Positions 8,239-19,073 of a stretch of DNA of 64,000 nucleotides are shown piece by piece (position 1 is the first letter of the stretch; the number at the start of each line of letters is the position of its first letter). This stretch comes from Mesorhizobium kowhaii (GTDB lineage: Bacteria; Pseudomonadota; Alphaproteobacteria; Rhizobiales; Rhizobiaceae): positions 62,001 to 126,000 of the forward strand of contig NZ_MZXV01000076.1 of NCBI RefSeq assembly GCF_003253745.1. Direction: 5' to 3'. Made by a program: the position numbers and the translations under genes. A model generated the notes under the pieces. It was not told the DNA's origin. It saw nothing but the letters and a program-made list of their open reading frames with translations, and ran no database searches.

Positions 8239-9114
8239 TCAATCGACCTGTTTCGGTGGCTGCAGAAGCTCGACCAGGCTGGTGAGATCGGCGTTGGCCT
8301 TGCCGGCCGCCACGCCGCGCTTCATCAGGCTTTGCATCGGCAGCATGAGTTCGGTGCTGATGCCTGAGGCCTTGCTGGCATCGATCAGATTGACATAGGC
8401 CTCGGCCTGCATGCCGAGATTGGAGACGACATTGCTGGTGTGATCGCCGGCGTCGATCTGCTCGGCCCATTTCGGCAACCCGCCTTGCATCGCTTGCAGC
8501 CATGACATCAGCAGCGGCATGAATTCGCCGGCCGGAATTCCCGCGGATCCTGTCAGTGCCAGCGCCTGCAGCACACCCCCGAACAGGCCATACATGCCGG
8601 CCAGCAGCGAGATATCGTAGAGCGGTGCCAGGCCGGCATCCTCGCCCAGATATTTGCTGGTGCCGAGCGCATCGAGTTGTTCTGAGTGCGTGTCGAACCC
8701 CTGCCTGGAGCCGCTGTAGAGGATCAGGGCGTGCTGCCGGCCGATCATCGGCGGCACCGCCATGATGCCGCCATCGACATAGTTGGCGCCGTGAGTGACG
8801 GCCCACTGCGACATCGCCCGCGCCTGCTCGGGCGTGCCGTTGGTGAGATTGACCAGCGTGCGGCCCGATAACGCTTCCCGCGCGGGCGCAAGCGCCTCGT
8901 GGACCGTGTCGTAGACCAGAAGGCACACCACGATCAGCGGGCTCGACCTGACGGCGTCCTCGACGCTGGCAGCCACGACGGCGCCCTTGGCCGCCAAAGC
9001 GTGCGCCTTTGCCGGGGAGCGGTTCCACACCGTCACCGCATGTCCCTTGTCGAGGAAGGCCTCCGTGAGAGCCGTGCCCATGGCGCCAAGGCCGATTACA
9101 GTCATATCGCTCAT
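8239..9114 (-). CDS. Imine-reductase-like NAD(P)-dependent oxidoreductase
   Basis: Predicted protein of 291 aa. The Rossmann motif GLGAMG lies at residues 8-13 and VWNRSP supplies an Arg typical for NADPH preference. The overall fold is that of beta-hydroxyacid dehydrogenases. The position normally held by their catalytic Lys reads LAPLYDISLL, with Asp instead, as in R-type imine reductases. This suggests reduction of a C=N substrate rather than a hydroxyacid, though the substrate is unknown. The SDR gene lies 30 bases upstream on the same strand and a divergent HxlR regulator follows, so the two enzymes are likely one operon. Confidence 0.7.
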   Translation of the reverse strand: MSDMTVIGLGAMGTALTEAFLDKGHAVTVWNRSPAKAHALAAKGAVVAASVEDAVRSSPLIVVCLLVYDTVHEALAPAREALSGRTLVNLTNGTPEQARAMSQWAVTHGANYVDGGIMAVPPMIGRQHALILYSGSRQGFDTHSEQLDALGTSKYLGEDAGLAPLYDISLLAGMYGLFGGVLQALALTGSAGIPAGEFMPLLMSWLQAMQGGLPKWAEQIDAGDHTSNVVSNLGMQAEAYVNLIDASKASGISTELMLPMQSLMKRGVAAGKANADLTSLVELLQPPKQVD

Positions 9115-9144
9115 CTTGTGTCTCCGTGGGTTCGGTTTGCCGGG

Positions 9145-9909
9145 TCACGCCGGCATGGGGCTCAGATCCTGCCCAAGGCCGCCATCGACGGTCAGCCGCG
9201 CGCCTGTGGTGAAGGTTGCATCGAAAGCCAGGAACAGCACCGCACGCGCCACCTCCTCGATGGTGCCGTGACGCTTCATCGGCGTGACCGCGTCGCCTAT
9301 CCCCATGAAGGCCGCCCGCTCCTCGGCGGAAGCGCTCGCCACGCCCATCGTCGGCGTATCGATGAAGCCCGGGCTGACCACATTCACGCGGATCCGGCGC
9401 GGCAGAAGCTCGGCGGCAAGAACCTTGGCGAAAGCGCGAAGTGCTGCCTTCGACCCGGAATAGACGCTCATTCCGCCGTTGCCGGATTCATCGGCAATCG
9501 ACGACGTGAAGACGATGGCGCCACCATCCTTGATGAGCGGCAGCAGGCGCTGCGTGGTGAAGAAGGCGCCTTTCGTATTGATGTTGAAGATGCGGTCGTA
9601 GCTGTCCTCGGTGACCCGCTCCACCGGTTCGAGATTGGCAACCCCGGCATTGATGTGGAGGAAGTCGATCTGGCCGAGCTTCTGTCCCACTTCGGCCCCG
9701 AGCGTGACGATATCGGCCATGTCGCTGATGTCCGACTGCACGACATGGGCGCGCGAAAACAACTTCGCGCGGGCGGCTTCGATGTTGCGGTGATCGCGGC
9801 CGGTGACCAGCACGTCGGCGCCGCCTTCGACCAGGGCCTCCGCCACGGCAAGCCCCATGCCGTGCGTTCCGCCGATCACCACGGCCTTTTTGTTTGCGTA
9901 TCGTGTCAT
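9145..9909 (-). CDS. Short-chain dehydrogenase/reductase
   Basis: Classical SDR of 254 aa. It has a cofactor glycine motif GGTHGMG (residues about 13-19), TGRDHR after the second strand, NAGVAN, catalytic Ser in FTSSIAD, and YSGSK with catalytic Tyr and Lys, then a closing GGLGQD. The motifs are intact, so an active NAD(P)-dependent oxidoreductase is expected; substrate unknown. An AAGGA site precedes the ATG. It is the first gene of an operon with the imine-reductase-like gene and faces an HxlR regulator 184 bases away. Confidence 0.85.
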   Translation of the reverse strand: MTRYANKKAVVIGGTHGMGLAVAEALVEGGADVLVTGRDHRNIEAARAKLFSRAHVVQSDISDMADIVTLGAEVGQKLGQIDFLHINAGVANLEPVERVTEDSYDRIFNINTKGAFFTTQRLLPLIKDGGAIVFTSSIADESGNGGMSVYSGSKAALRAFAKVLAAELLPRRIRVNVVSPGFIDTPTMGVASASAEERAAFMGIGDAVTPMKRHGTIEEVARAVLFLAFDATFTTGARLTVDGGLGQDLSPMPA

Positions 9910-10093
9910 GATCCATCCTTTTCGCCAAAATCCGACCGCCGACGGCCTTTGCAGGCCGAAGCAAGGTACCGATATGTTGTTGTGCTGTTCGCCGGTGCCG
10001 GCGATCTGGTTTGAAGTTATGGACCGGCTTGGTTTTTCTCAAGTACCGACAAAAATGTAAGCCACCCACCGATTGCTCAGAATTGGATGAAAT

Positions 10094-10462
10094 ATGGGAA
10101 AGAAACAGCCAGATAGTTGCGGATTGGGGCCGGCGCTGGAGGTGATCAGCGGCAAATGGAAGGCGTTGCTGCTCTGGCAGGTCCACAAGGCGCCGGCGCG
10201 CTTCGGTGAACTGAAGCGCCTGGTGCCCGACATCAGTGAAAAGATGCTGATCCAGCAGCTGCGCGAAATGGAGGCCGACGGCATCGTCCACCGCGAGGTC
10301 TTCCCCGAAGTCCCGCCCAGGGTCGAATACTCGATCACCGAATTCGGTATCGAGCTGGACAATGCCCTGATTCCGCTCGCCAGATGGGGCAAGCAACATG
10401 CCGGACGGACCGACGGGCAGCGCCCCGGCAAGGCAAGCGCGCTCGCGCCGCGCGGCCTGTGA
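10094..10462 (+). CDS. HxlR-family transcriptional regulator
   Basis: The 122-aa protein is a MarR-like winged HTH of the HxlR type. ALEVISGKWKALLLWQ at residues 15-30, the recognition region LVPDISEKMLIQQLREME, and wing PPRVEYSITEFG are typical. HxlR proteins often sense electrophiles or redox change and control adjacent oxidoreductases. It is transcribed away from the SDR/imine-reductase operon, which makes that operon its likely target. Confidence 0.85.
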   Translation: MGKKQPDSCGLGPALEVISGKWKALLLWQVHKAPARFGELKRLVPDISEKMLIQQLREMEADGIVHREVFPEVPPRVEYSITEFGIELDNALIPLARWGKQHAGRTDGQRPGKASALAPRGL

Positions 10463-10478
10463 CCAACGCCGAACAGCA

Positions 10479-10507
10479 AAACGCCGCGGGTTGAAGCCGC
10501 GGCGTTT
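10479..10507. terminator. Bidirectional terminator between hxlR-type gene and ftsH
   Basis: Perfect 11-bp stem AAACGCCGCGG / CCGCGGCGTTT with a 7-base loop, T-rich to the right and A-rich to the left. It separates two convergent genes. Confidence 0.8.
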
Positions 10508-10543
10508 GTTTTGAAGTCAGTGGTCTGGAATCAGTGGTCTCGG

Positions 10544-12469
<1,926 letters not shown>

Positions 12470-12593
12470 CAATTGTCCCGTTGGCGTCCGCAGGGCGGAC
12501 ACACGTCATGAGAGGAAACTTGCGCCTAACATAGGGAGAGCGCCTCCCCTTGCCAAGCATAACAGCACGTCTGGGTTAAGCTTTAGCCCATCA

Positions 12594-14003
12594 TCAACCG
12601 GCACTGTGGCCGCTGAAAGGCAAGGGCGGGACCGTGGCCGCCCCAATCAGCCCGGCGACAGCCCGCGCCGGCGCCAGGTCGAAGGACGGCAGGAAGCGGG
12701 CAAAGGGGGCAACGACCGGCCGCGCCTCAACCACCGCAGGCGCCCGGATATCTCCCGGCAAACCAACGCATTCGCCGGCTTGCCACAATGCCGGCTCGGC
12801 GGCGAGCGCGGCGCGCATCAGGCTTGGTGGGGTTTCCCCCTCGCCGATCGCCGGCCGCTTCGCTGCTGCTCCGAACGGGGCGATCAACAATGCGCCGCTG
12901 CTGTTGTTCAATGTGATGCGCCGCCGGCCATCCCAGAGGGTGCCCTGGGTGACTGCAGCGGCAGGCGGCAGACCGCGCGCCTCGCGGCGCAGGAAGATGC
13001 CGGCGCGCCGGCAATCGACCACCGTCCGCGACAATGTGGCGCAAAGAAAACCGGTCTTCAGCCGGGCAAACAGCGCCTCGCTGCGGGCCTGGTCCGGCAG
13101 AAAGGCAATCCCGCCGGTCGTGGCCAGCAGAATGCGCAGTGCGTAGACGGCCGCCCGGTCCTCGCCGGCGTTCAGCAAGCCAGGATCAAGCCGAATGAGC
13201 CCGGCCGCCGGCTGGATCGCGAAACGGCGGATCAAGTCCGCCGCAGCCAGGCCAAGCTGCCTGCGCGCGCTGCCCTCCTGCGCGGCCAGTGCAAGCGCAT
13301 TGTCGACGCGCTGCACACCGCCCCGGTCGGTGAGCGCCGCACGCAGGCGCGGGCGCTCGAAAGTCTCGTCGACATTGGTCGGGTCGTCGGCCCAGTCGAC
13401 ATCTTGACGCCGCAGGACGTCGCGCAGCGCCGCGCGCCGCATGCCGAGCAGCGGCCGCAGGATCCAGCTGCGCCAGTCATACAAGGTGGCCGGCGCCATG
13501 CCGGCAAGTCCCCGGCCTGCCGTGTCGGCATGGCCTCGGGCCTCGTCACGCGCCAATCCCTCTTTGCGTGCCAATCTGTCGTTGCGTACTTGCCGCATCA
13601 GCACCGTTTCCGCCTGGTCGTCCGCGGTATGGCCGGTCAGGATCAGGCCAAGGCCTTCCGCTTGTGCTGCCTCGGCCAGCAGCCGGTAGCGCGCTTCCCG
13701 TGCGGCGGCGGGCAGACCGGTCGACGGCTTGGGGCCCGACCATGTCAGGATGCGGTGCGCGATTGCGTGCGTGGCGCACAGCCTCGCCACCGCTTGCGCT
13801 TCCGCCGCCGAGCCGGGCCGCAAACCGTGGTCGATCGTCACCGCCAGCAGCTTCGTTGCCGGCGCTGAGCGGTCGAGATGGTGTTTGAGAAGAAGGAGCA
13901 GGGCGGTCGAGTCGCTGCCGCCGGACACGGCCGCAACAGCGCCGCTGGTAAAATCGATATGCAAAAAAAGGCTTTTCGAAAGATCAGGCTCGGTATCGAG
14001 CAT
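12594..14003 (-). CDS. tilS: tRNA(Ile)-lysidine synthase
   Basis: The 469-aa product forms lysidine at C34 of the CAU-anticodon tRNA-Ile, changing its decoding from AUG to AUA. The N-type ATP pyrophosphatase P-loop SGGSDS is at residues 27-32, followed by TIDHGLRPGS and LTGHTADDQAETVLMR, both typical. The C-terminal half is more diverged, as usual. I chose 14003 (MLDTEPDLSK) because the frame upstream is out-of-frame overlap with cpoB. It lies 58 bases after cpoB and upstream of ftsH, a conserved alphaproteobacterial order. Confidence 0.93.
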   Translation of the reverse strand: MLDTEPDLSKSLFLHIDFTSGAVAAVSGGSDSTALLLLLKHHLDRSAPATKLLAVTIDHGLRPGSAAEAQAVARLCATHAIAHRILTWSGPKPSTGLPAAAREARYRLLAEAAQAEGLGLILTGHTADDQAETVLMRQVRNDRLARKEGLARDEARGHADTAGRGLAGMAPATLYDWRSWILRPLLGMRRAALRDVLRRQDVDWADDPTNVDETFERPRLRAALTDRGGVQRVDNALALAAQEGSARRQLGLAAADLIRRFAIQPAAGLIRLDPGLLNAGEDRAAVYALRILLATTGGIAFLPDQARSEALFARLKTGFLCATLSRTVVDCRRAGIFLRREARGLPPAAAVTQGTLWDGRRRITLNNSSGALLIAPFGAAAKRPAIGEGETPPSLMRAALAAEPALWQAGECVGLPGDIRAPAVVEARPVVAPFARFLPSFDLAPARAVAGLIGAATVPPLPFSGHSAG

Positions 14004-14061
14004 CAATGCATGTCGCCCAAAGATGATCCTGGTTTTGGGGCAACGACATGCACGGGAAGGT

Positions 14062-15129
14062 TCAGCACGCCGCCAGCGCCTTTTCCTGCTTGACGCGTTC
14101 CTTGAGCGCGCCGGAGATGTCCGGGTAGCGCTTGCCGATCTCACTGAAGGTGGCGCAGGCCACGTCATGCTGCTTGAGGCCGACCAGCGACACGCCGAGC
14201 TTCAGCAACATGTCGGGAGCTTTCTTGGCCTTGGGATAGTCCTTGCTGGCGGCGAGGAAAGTCTCGGCCGCGTCGCGGTATTTCTGCTGGCCGAGCAGCG
14301 ACTCGCCCAACCAGTAATGCGCATCCGCAGCCTTCGCATCCTTGGGGAAGCGGGAGATATGGTCGCGAAAACCCTGCTCGGCGGTGCTGTAGTCGCCCGA
14401 GAGGATGAACTGATAGGAGTTGCGGTAGAGTTCCTCCGGGTCGTTAGTGGCGGGCAATGCCGCCACCTCCGTGCCGTCGGACTTGCCGGCCTTGGCCGGG
14501 GCGCCGGCGGCGGGCGCGGTATCTTGCGCCGGCGCGGTCGCCTGGGTGTTGCCGCCGGCATCGATGACATTGCCGTTCTTGTCGACGGTGATGGTGCCGA
14601 AGGTCTTTTCCGGCGCACCCGTCCCGGGAATCACCTTGCCGGGGTCGCCATTGGGCGATTCGACGATGACCTCCTGGCCGGCGGGCGCGGTGCCCGCATC
14701 TGCCGGCGCCTGCGTTGCCGGAGCCGCTGCCACATCGGTGTTGGTATCCGTAGTTGTGGCGTCCGACTTCTTCTGTGCCGGCGGCTGCCCGCCTTGCGTG
14801 CCGCCTTCAAGCTGTTGGAAGCGGAACTCGTTGTCTTCCTGCTGCTTGCGGATCTGCTCCTGCATCTGCAGGACCTGGAAATTGAGTTCCTCGATCTTGC
14901 CGTTCATCTGCCGCAGCTGCTCTTCCAGCCCGGTCACGGCGGTACCGTCGGACTGCACCAGTTGAACCTGATCCGGTTTCTTCTTTTGACCGAATAGGCT
15001 GGGCAATTCGATGCTGGGCAGATGGAAGGAAAAGCCGCTGTCGGTTGATTGCCCTGTGCCCGCCAGTGCGGTGACGCCTGATAGGAGCAACAGCGCAAGC
15101 GTGCCGCTCAGAACCGATCTCAAATGCAT
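14062..15129 (-). CDS. cpoB: Tol-Pal system coordinator CpoB (YbgF)
   Basis: Periplasmic protein of 355 aa that links peptidoglycan synthesis with outer membrane constriction. It has a signal peptide (about 1-24), a coiled coil with many Gln and Glu at about 68-110, a long Ala/Thr/Pro-rich linker, and C-terminal TPR repeats from about residue 230 (ELYRNSYQFILSGDYSTAEQ, AHYWLGESLLGQQ). It follows pal in the same direction, the standard position. The linker is long but within the range for rhizobia. Confidence 0.92.
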   Translation of the reverse strand: MHLRSVLSGTLALLLLSGVTALAGTGQSTDSGFSFHLPSIELPSLFGQKKKPDQVQLVQSDGTAVTGLEEQLRQMNGKIEELNFQVLQMQEQIRKQQEDNEFRFQQLEGGTQGGQPPAQKKSDATTTDTNTDVAAAPATQAPADAGTAPAGQEVIVESPNGDPGKVIPGTGAPEKTFGTITVDKNGNVIDAGGNTQATAPAQDTAPAAGAPAKAGKSDGTEVAALPATNDPEELYRNSYQFILSGDYSTAEQGFRDHISRFPKDAKAADAHYWLGESLLGQQKYRDAAETFLAASKDYPKAKKAPDMLLKLGVSLVGLKQHDVACATFSEIGKRYPDISGALKERVKQEKALAAC

Positions 15130-15255
15130 GTGCCTCTCGCCGTGATTTCGTTAGCTTGTTCGCGCCTTCCAATCAGAGTGGGACCAGCCAAGCGCCCTCG
15201 GCTCATAGCAGGAGCCGAGACTTCGGCCAAATTTTGTTTCGGGCATCCGGATATG

Positions 15256-15281
15256 AAAAAGGCGGCCCTGGGGCCGCCTTT
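15256..15281 (-). terminator. Hairpin between pal and cpoB
   Basis: GGCGGCC / GGCCGCC stem bordered by AAAAA on the left and TTT on the right; read leftwards it ends in a T run. It may reduce read-through from pal into cpoB, giving differential expression within the Tol-Pal block. Confidence 0.65.
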
Positions 15282-15355
15282 CGCAAGGGTATGTTGCATT
15301 TTTGCCGCTAGAGCGCCGCGCCTTCTTTTGACACGCCGGTCGGCTGCACGATGGC

Positions 15356-15862
15356 TCAGGAACCGGCGCCGCTGAGCGTGGTGACCGCACGGCGGTTCTG
15401 CGACCAGCAGGAGATGTCGTCGCACACCGCGACCGGACGCTCCTTGCCGTAGGAAATCGTCTTCAGGCGGCTGGCCGAAACGCCCTTGGCGACGAGGAAG
15501 TCGCGGGTGGCGGCGGCGCGGCGGGCGCCGAGCGCCAGATTGTACTCACGCGTGCCGCGTTCGTCGGCATGGCCTTCGATGACGATGGCGTACTGCTTGT
15601 ACTGGTTCAGCCACTGCGCCTGGCGCGACAGTGTCGTCTGCGCGTCGGCACGGATCGAGGTCGAGTCCGTATCGAAGAAGATGCGGTCGCCGATGTTGAC
15701 GGTGAAGTCCTTTGCCGATCCGGGTGTTGCCGCGCCGGCGCCGTTGAGGCCAAGGTCGGCGGCATTGTTCGGCGTCTTCTTCGAGGCACAACCGGCGATG
15801 GCGAGCATCGCCACCAGCGCGATCATGACCGGGTTTCTGGTAAGTGCTGCGATACGGCCCAT
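15356..15862 (-). CDS. pal: Peptidoglycan-associated lipoprotein Pal
   Basis: Outer-membrane lipoprotein of 168 aa. The lipobox LAIAGC places the acylated cysteine at residue 25. The C-terminal OmpA-like domain (about 55-165) contains IFFDTDS, GHADERGTREYN with the Asp and Arg that grip diaminopimelate, and a conserved NRRAV end. It anchors the outer membrane to peptidoglycan and interacts with TolB. It follows tolB in the same direction. Confidence 0.95.
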   Translation of the reverse strand: MGRIAALTRNPVMIALVAMLAIAGCASKKTPNNAADLGLNGAGAATPGSAKDFTVNIGDRIFFDTDSTSIRADAQTTLSRQAQWLNQYKQYAIVIEGHADERGTREYNLALGARRAAATRDFLVAKGVSASRLKTISYGKERPVAVCDDISCWSQNRRAVTTLSGAGS

Positions 15863-16045
15863 GCCGCCTCTCCTTCGTATTTCGAGTGATTTCGTTGATC
15901 ACCCAGTAACCACGTTTGGGTTAACCGGCATTCAAGAAACACGGTTAAAAATTGGTTTAGGCTGCCGTCCGCAGCCGTCTGGCCCGAAGCCACAATTGGC
16001 GCGGACCCTAGGCGTAAATGCGGCCAAAACGCGACCAAGGCGTGG

Positions 16046-16069
16046 AAAAGGGGCCACAAAGGCCCCTTT
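16046..16069 (-). terminator. Terminator after tolB
   Basis: Perfect 9-bp stem AAAGGGGCC / GGCCCCTTT with a 5-base loop, followed leftwards by TTTT. It lies 27 bases after the tolB stop codon, so pal probably has its own promoter in 15863-16045 or relies on read-through. Confidence 0.8.
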
Positions 16070-16095
16070 CTGGCGCCTGTGACGATTGAGCCAAA

Positions 16096-17406
16096 CTACT
16101 CCAGCAAGGGCGACCATGCCGGGTCGGATGCGAAGTTCGTCGTCGGGATCGATTGTTCGTTGCGGCCGGTGAGGTCGACCGAAACCAGCTTCGGGCCTCC
16201 GGCGGAATCACGGAAGAACATCAGCACTCGGCCGTTCGGCGCCCAGGTCGGCCCCTCCTGCTGGAAGCCGGAGGACAGGATACGCTCGCCCGAGCCATCG
16301 GTCTTCATGACGCCGATCTGGAATTCGCCGCCTGTCTGCTTGGTGAAGGCGATGAGGTCGCCGCGCGGCGACCACACCGGCGTCGAATAGACGCCATCGC
16401 CGAAGGAGATGCGGTTCTGGCCCGAGCCGTCGGCACCCATCACATAGATCTGCGCGCGCCCGCCGCGGTCGGAGGTGAACACCACCTGGCTGCCGTCGGG
16501 CGAATAGGACGGCGAGGTGTCGATGGCGGTCGAGTTGGTCAACCGTGTCGTCGAACGGCTCCGCAAGTCCATGGCGAAGATATTGGAGTTGCCGTCATCG
16601 CGCAGCAGACTCATGATCACCTTCTGGCCGTCGGGCGAAAAGCGTGGCGCAAAGGTCATGCCTGGAAAATTGCCGACCAGTTCGCGCTGGCCGGTCTCGA
16701 TCTGCAGCAGGTAGACCCGCGGCTGACCGCTTTCATAGGACATGTAGGTGATTTCCTGCCGGTTCGGCGAGAAGCGCGGCGTCAGCACGATCGACTTGCC
16801 GTCGGAGAGATAGCGGACGTTGGCGCCGTCCTGATCCATGATGGCGAGGCGCTTCTTGCGCGCGTTCTTGGCGCCGGATTCGTCGATGAAGACGACGCGC
16901 GTGTCGAAATAGCCCTTCTCACCGGTCAGCCTCTCGTAGATCGCGTCGGCGATGATGTGGGCAACGCGACGCTGATTGGCGTCGTTGGCAAAGAACTGCT
17001 CGCCGGACATCTGCTGGCCGGCAAAGGTATCCCACAGCCGGTACTGGGCGCGGATGCGGCCGTCGGCCTCCTTGCCGACGCTGCCGGTGACCAGCGCCTG
17101 CGCGTTGATCACCTTCCAGTCGTCGAAGCGCGGTGCTGCGTCCGGATTGGATATCTTCTCGATGAAGGCACTCTTGTCGATCGGCGCGAACAGGCCCGAG
17201 CGCTTCAGGTCGGCGGTGACGATCTCGGAAATCTGGGCGCCAAGCGCGTCGCCGCCCTGGAAATCGGTGATGGCGATCGGCAGCGGTTCGACATTGCCCT
17301 TGTTGACGTTGAGCTCGACGAGCGCCAGGGCCGGCAACGTGCCGGCAGCGGTCATGCCCATCGCCATTGCTGCGACCATCAGGAGCGGCTTGAGGATTGA
17401 TTTCAT
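16096..17406 (-). CDS. tolB: Tol-Pal periplasmic beta-propeller TolB
   Basis: The 436-aa precursor has a signal peptide (about 1-28), an N-terminal alpha/beta domain (about 30-165) and a six-bladed propeller built from repeats of the form FSPDGQ, YSPDGS, WSPRGD, WAPNGR. It shuttles between TolA and Pal in outer membrane constriction. It lies 39 bases after tolA in the tolQRAB order and is followed by a strong hairpin. Confidence 0.96.
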   Translation of the reverse strand: MKSILKPLLMVAAMAMGMTAAGTLPALALVELNVNKGNVEPLPIAITDFQGGDALGAQISEIVTADLKRSGLFAPIDKSAFIEKISNPDAAPRFDDWKVINAQALVTGSVGKEADGRIRAQYRLWDTFAGQQMSGEQFFANDANQRRVAHIIADAIYERLTGEKGYFDTRVVFIDESGAKNARKKRLAIMDQDGANVRYLSDGKSIVLTPRFSPNRQEITYMSYESGQPRVYLLQIETGQRELVGNFPGMTFAPRFSPDGQKVIMSLLRDDGNSNIFAMDLRSRSTTRLTNSTAIDTSPSYSPDGSQVVFTSDRGGRAQIYVMGADGSGQNRISFGDGVYSTPVWSPRGDLIAFTKQTGGEFQIGVMKTDGSGERILSSGFQQEGPTWAPNGRVLMFFRDSAGGPKLVSVDLTGRNEQSIPTTNFASDPAWSPLLE

Positions 17407-17445
17407 GTCTTCTCGCTTCTCGTACTGATTTTCGGATACTCGGGC

Positions 17446-18603
17446 CTACAGGCCCAGCATCTCCCTTGGATCGAAGGTGACGCGGACGTCGGCCCAGATG
17501 TCCTGCTTACCTGCGGGGACCTGCAGGCCGGTGACATCGCATTTTTGCACCGCGCGAACGGCACTTTCGTCGAACTGGCGGTTTCCGCTCGACTTTTCAA
17601 CATTCGGGCGGCCATCCAGCTTGCCGGAGGCATCCAGGTTGAAGCGGACGACGACGACGAAGTTTTCCGAACCTTCAAGGCCAACTGGAAGGGTCCAGCA
17701 GCCGCCGAGCTGGCTTTCCAGGGCACCCATTTCCGATTTCGACAGCTTCTGGCCCTGATCCTTGTCGCCGCCGAGCGAGGCTTGCTGGGTCGAGCGCTTG
17801 GCGCCGCCGCCGGACGGCTTCTGCTTGTCGAGGAGAGCGGAGATCTCGTCGGCGTTGAACTGCTTGTCGTCGGACTTCGGCTTCGACGAGGCTTCCTTGA
17901 CCGGCTTGTCGGCATCCTTGCGTTCAGGCGCCTTGGCGCTCTCTGCCTGCGCCGGCTGCGGCTTCGGCCGCGCTTCCGGCGCGGGTGCCGAGTTCGGCAG
18001 TTGCGTCTCTTCGGTGGGCGGATCCTTGGCTATGGCCTCAGCAACGGCATCAGGCTTGACCTCGGGCGTTGGATCGATGGCGGCGGTCTTGTCCTGCGGC
18101 GGCGGGGTTGGCGCCGGCTTGGCCGGTGTCGGCTTGGGGTCCGTCTGCTTGACCGGCTCCGGCTTTACCTCTTCCTTGGGCGTCGGCGCCGGCGCCACTT
18201 CCGTTGCCGGAATGGGCTTGGGCTTTTCCTGCGGCTTCGGCACGTCCTCCGGCTTCGGCTTTTCGATCGGTGTCGGCGCGGGCGGCGGAGCCGACGTCAT
18301 GTCGACCGGCTTCGGCTTGGCCTCCGGCGTTACCGGCTTGTCGGTGTCGACGCTGTTCTCGCCGACCTTCTGCGCTACCGGCACGATGTCCGGGCGCTGG
18401 GTCGGCACAGGGGCCGGCTTTTCATGCATCACCGCCTTCTTGTCGCCCTGCAACGTCTGCGCAATGGCTTCCATCGGCACGATGTCGACCGCGACCGACT
18501 CGACATCGGCGGACGGGAGTGCGGCCGGCGCCGACAGCGTGAACAGGCCGAAGGCCAGCACCGCCGTATGCAAGATCACCGATGTGGTGAGGCCGGTCTT
18601 CAT
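17446..18603 (-). CDS. tolA: Tol-Pal inner-membrane linker TolA
   Basis: Protein of 385 aa with one N-terminal membrane helix (about 5-27), a long Pro/Lys/Ala/Glu-rich spacer (about 80-255) spanning the periplasm, and a C-terminal TonB/TolA-like domain (about 285-385, including GGCWTLPVGLEGSENF and a closing RVTFDPREMLGL). It transmits proton-motive energy from TolQR to TolB-Pal. The spacer is Pro-rich rather than the Ala/Lys helix of Escherichia coli, as is common in alphaproteobacteria. It begins 7 bases after tolR. Confidence 0.92.
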   Translation of the reverse strand: MKTGLTTSVILHTAVLAFGLFTLSAPAALPSADVESVAVDIVPMEAIAQTLQGDKKAVMHEKPAPVPTQRPDIVPVAQKVGENSVDTDKPVTPEAKPKPVDMTSAPPPAPTPIEKPKPEDVPKPQEKPKPIPATEVAPAPTPKEEVKPEPVKQTDPKPTPAKPAPTPPPQDKTAAIDPTPEVKPDAVAEAIAKDPPTEETQLPNSAPAPEARPKPQPAQAESAKAPERKDADKPVKEASSKPKSDDKQFNADEISALLDKQKPSGGGAKRSTQQASLGGDKDQGQKLSKSEMGALESQLGGCWTLPVGLEGSENFVVVVRFNLDASGKLDGRPNVEKSSGNRQFDESAVRAVQKCDVTGLQVPAGKQDIWADVRVTFDPREMLGL

Positions 18604-18610
18604 CGTGCGT

Positions 18611-19063
18611 CTATTGATCCTGTTCCTGCAGTGAAACCAGGCCGATGTTCTTGTAGCCAGCGGACGAGATACGAGCCATCACCTTCATCGCCGTGCCATA
18701 GTCGGTGGACTTGTCGCCGCGGATGAAGATGCGCTCTTCATAGCCGGTCTTCGAGATCGCCTGCAGCTTGGCCACCAGCTCCTCGATCGGAATCTCGGTT
18801 TCCTGGAGATAGATCTGGCCGGCGGCGTTGATCGAGACGGTGATCGGCTGCGTGTCGGCATTCATCGCCTTGGCCTGCGTGTCAGGCAGGTCGATCGGCA
18901 CGCCGACCGTCAGCATCGGTGCCGCGACCATGAAGATGATCAGCAGCACCAGCATCACGTCGACCATCGGCGTGACGTTGATCTCCGACATCAGTGCATG
19001 GTGACGGCCGCGCCGCCTGTGGCCGCGCCCACCGCGTCCTCCCATGCCAACGGACATACCCAT
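18611..19063 (-). CDS. tolR: Tol-Pal motor subunit TolR
   Basis: Protein of 150 aa of the ExbD/TolR family. A Gly/Arg-rich cytoplasmic N-terminus leads into INVTPMVDVMLVLLIIFMV, where the Asp is the proton-carrying residue of the single membrane helix. The periplasmic domain follows to the C-terminus. With TolQ it forms the proton channel. It starts 10 bases after tolQ. Confidence 0.95.
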   Translation of the reverse strand: MGMSVGMGGRGGRGHRRRGRHHALMSEINVTPMVDVMLVLLIIFMVAAPMLTVGVPIDLPDTQAKAMNADTQPITVSINAAGQIYLQETEIPIEELVAKLQAISKTGYEERIFIRGDKSTDYGTAMKVMARISSAGYKNIGLVSLQEQDQ

Positions 19064-19073
19064 CAGTTACTCC

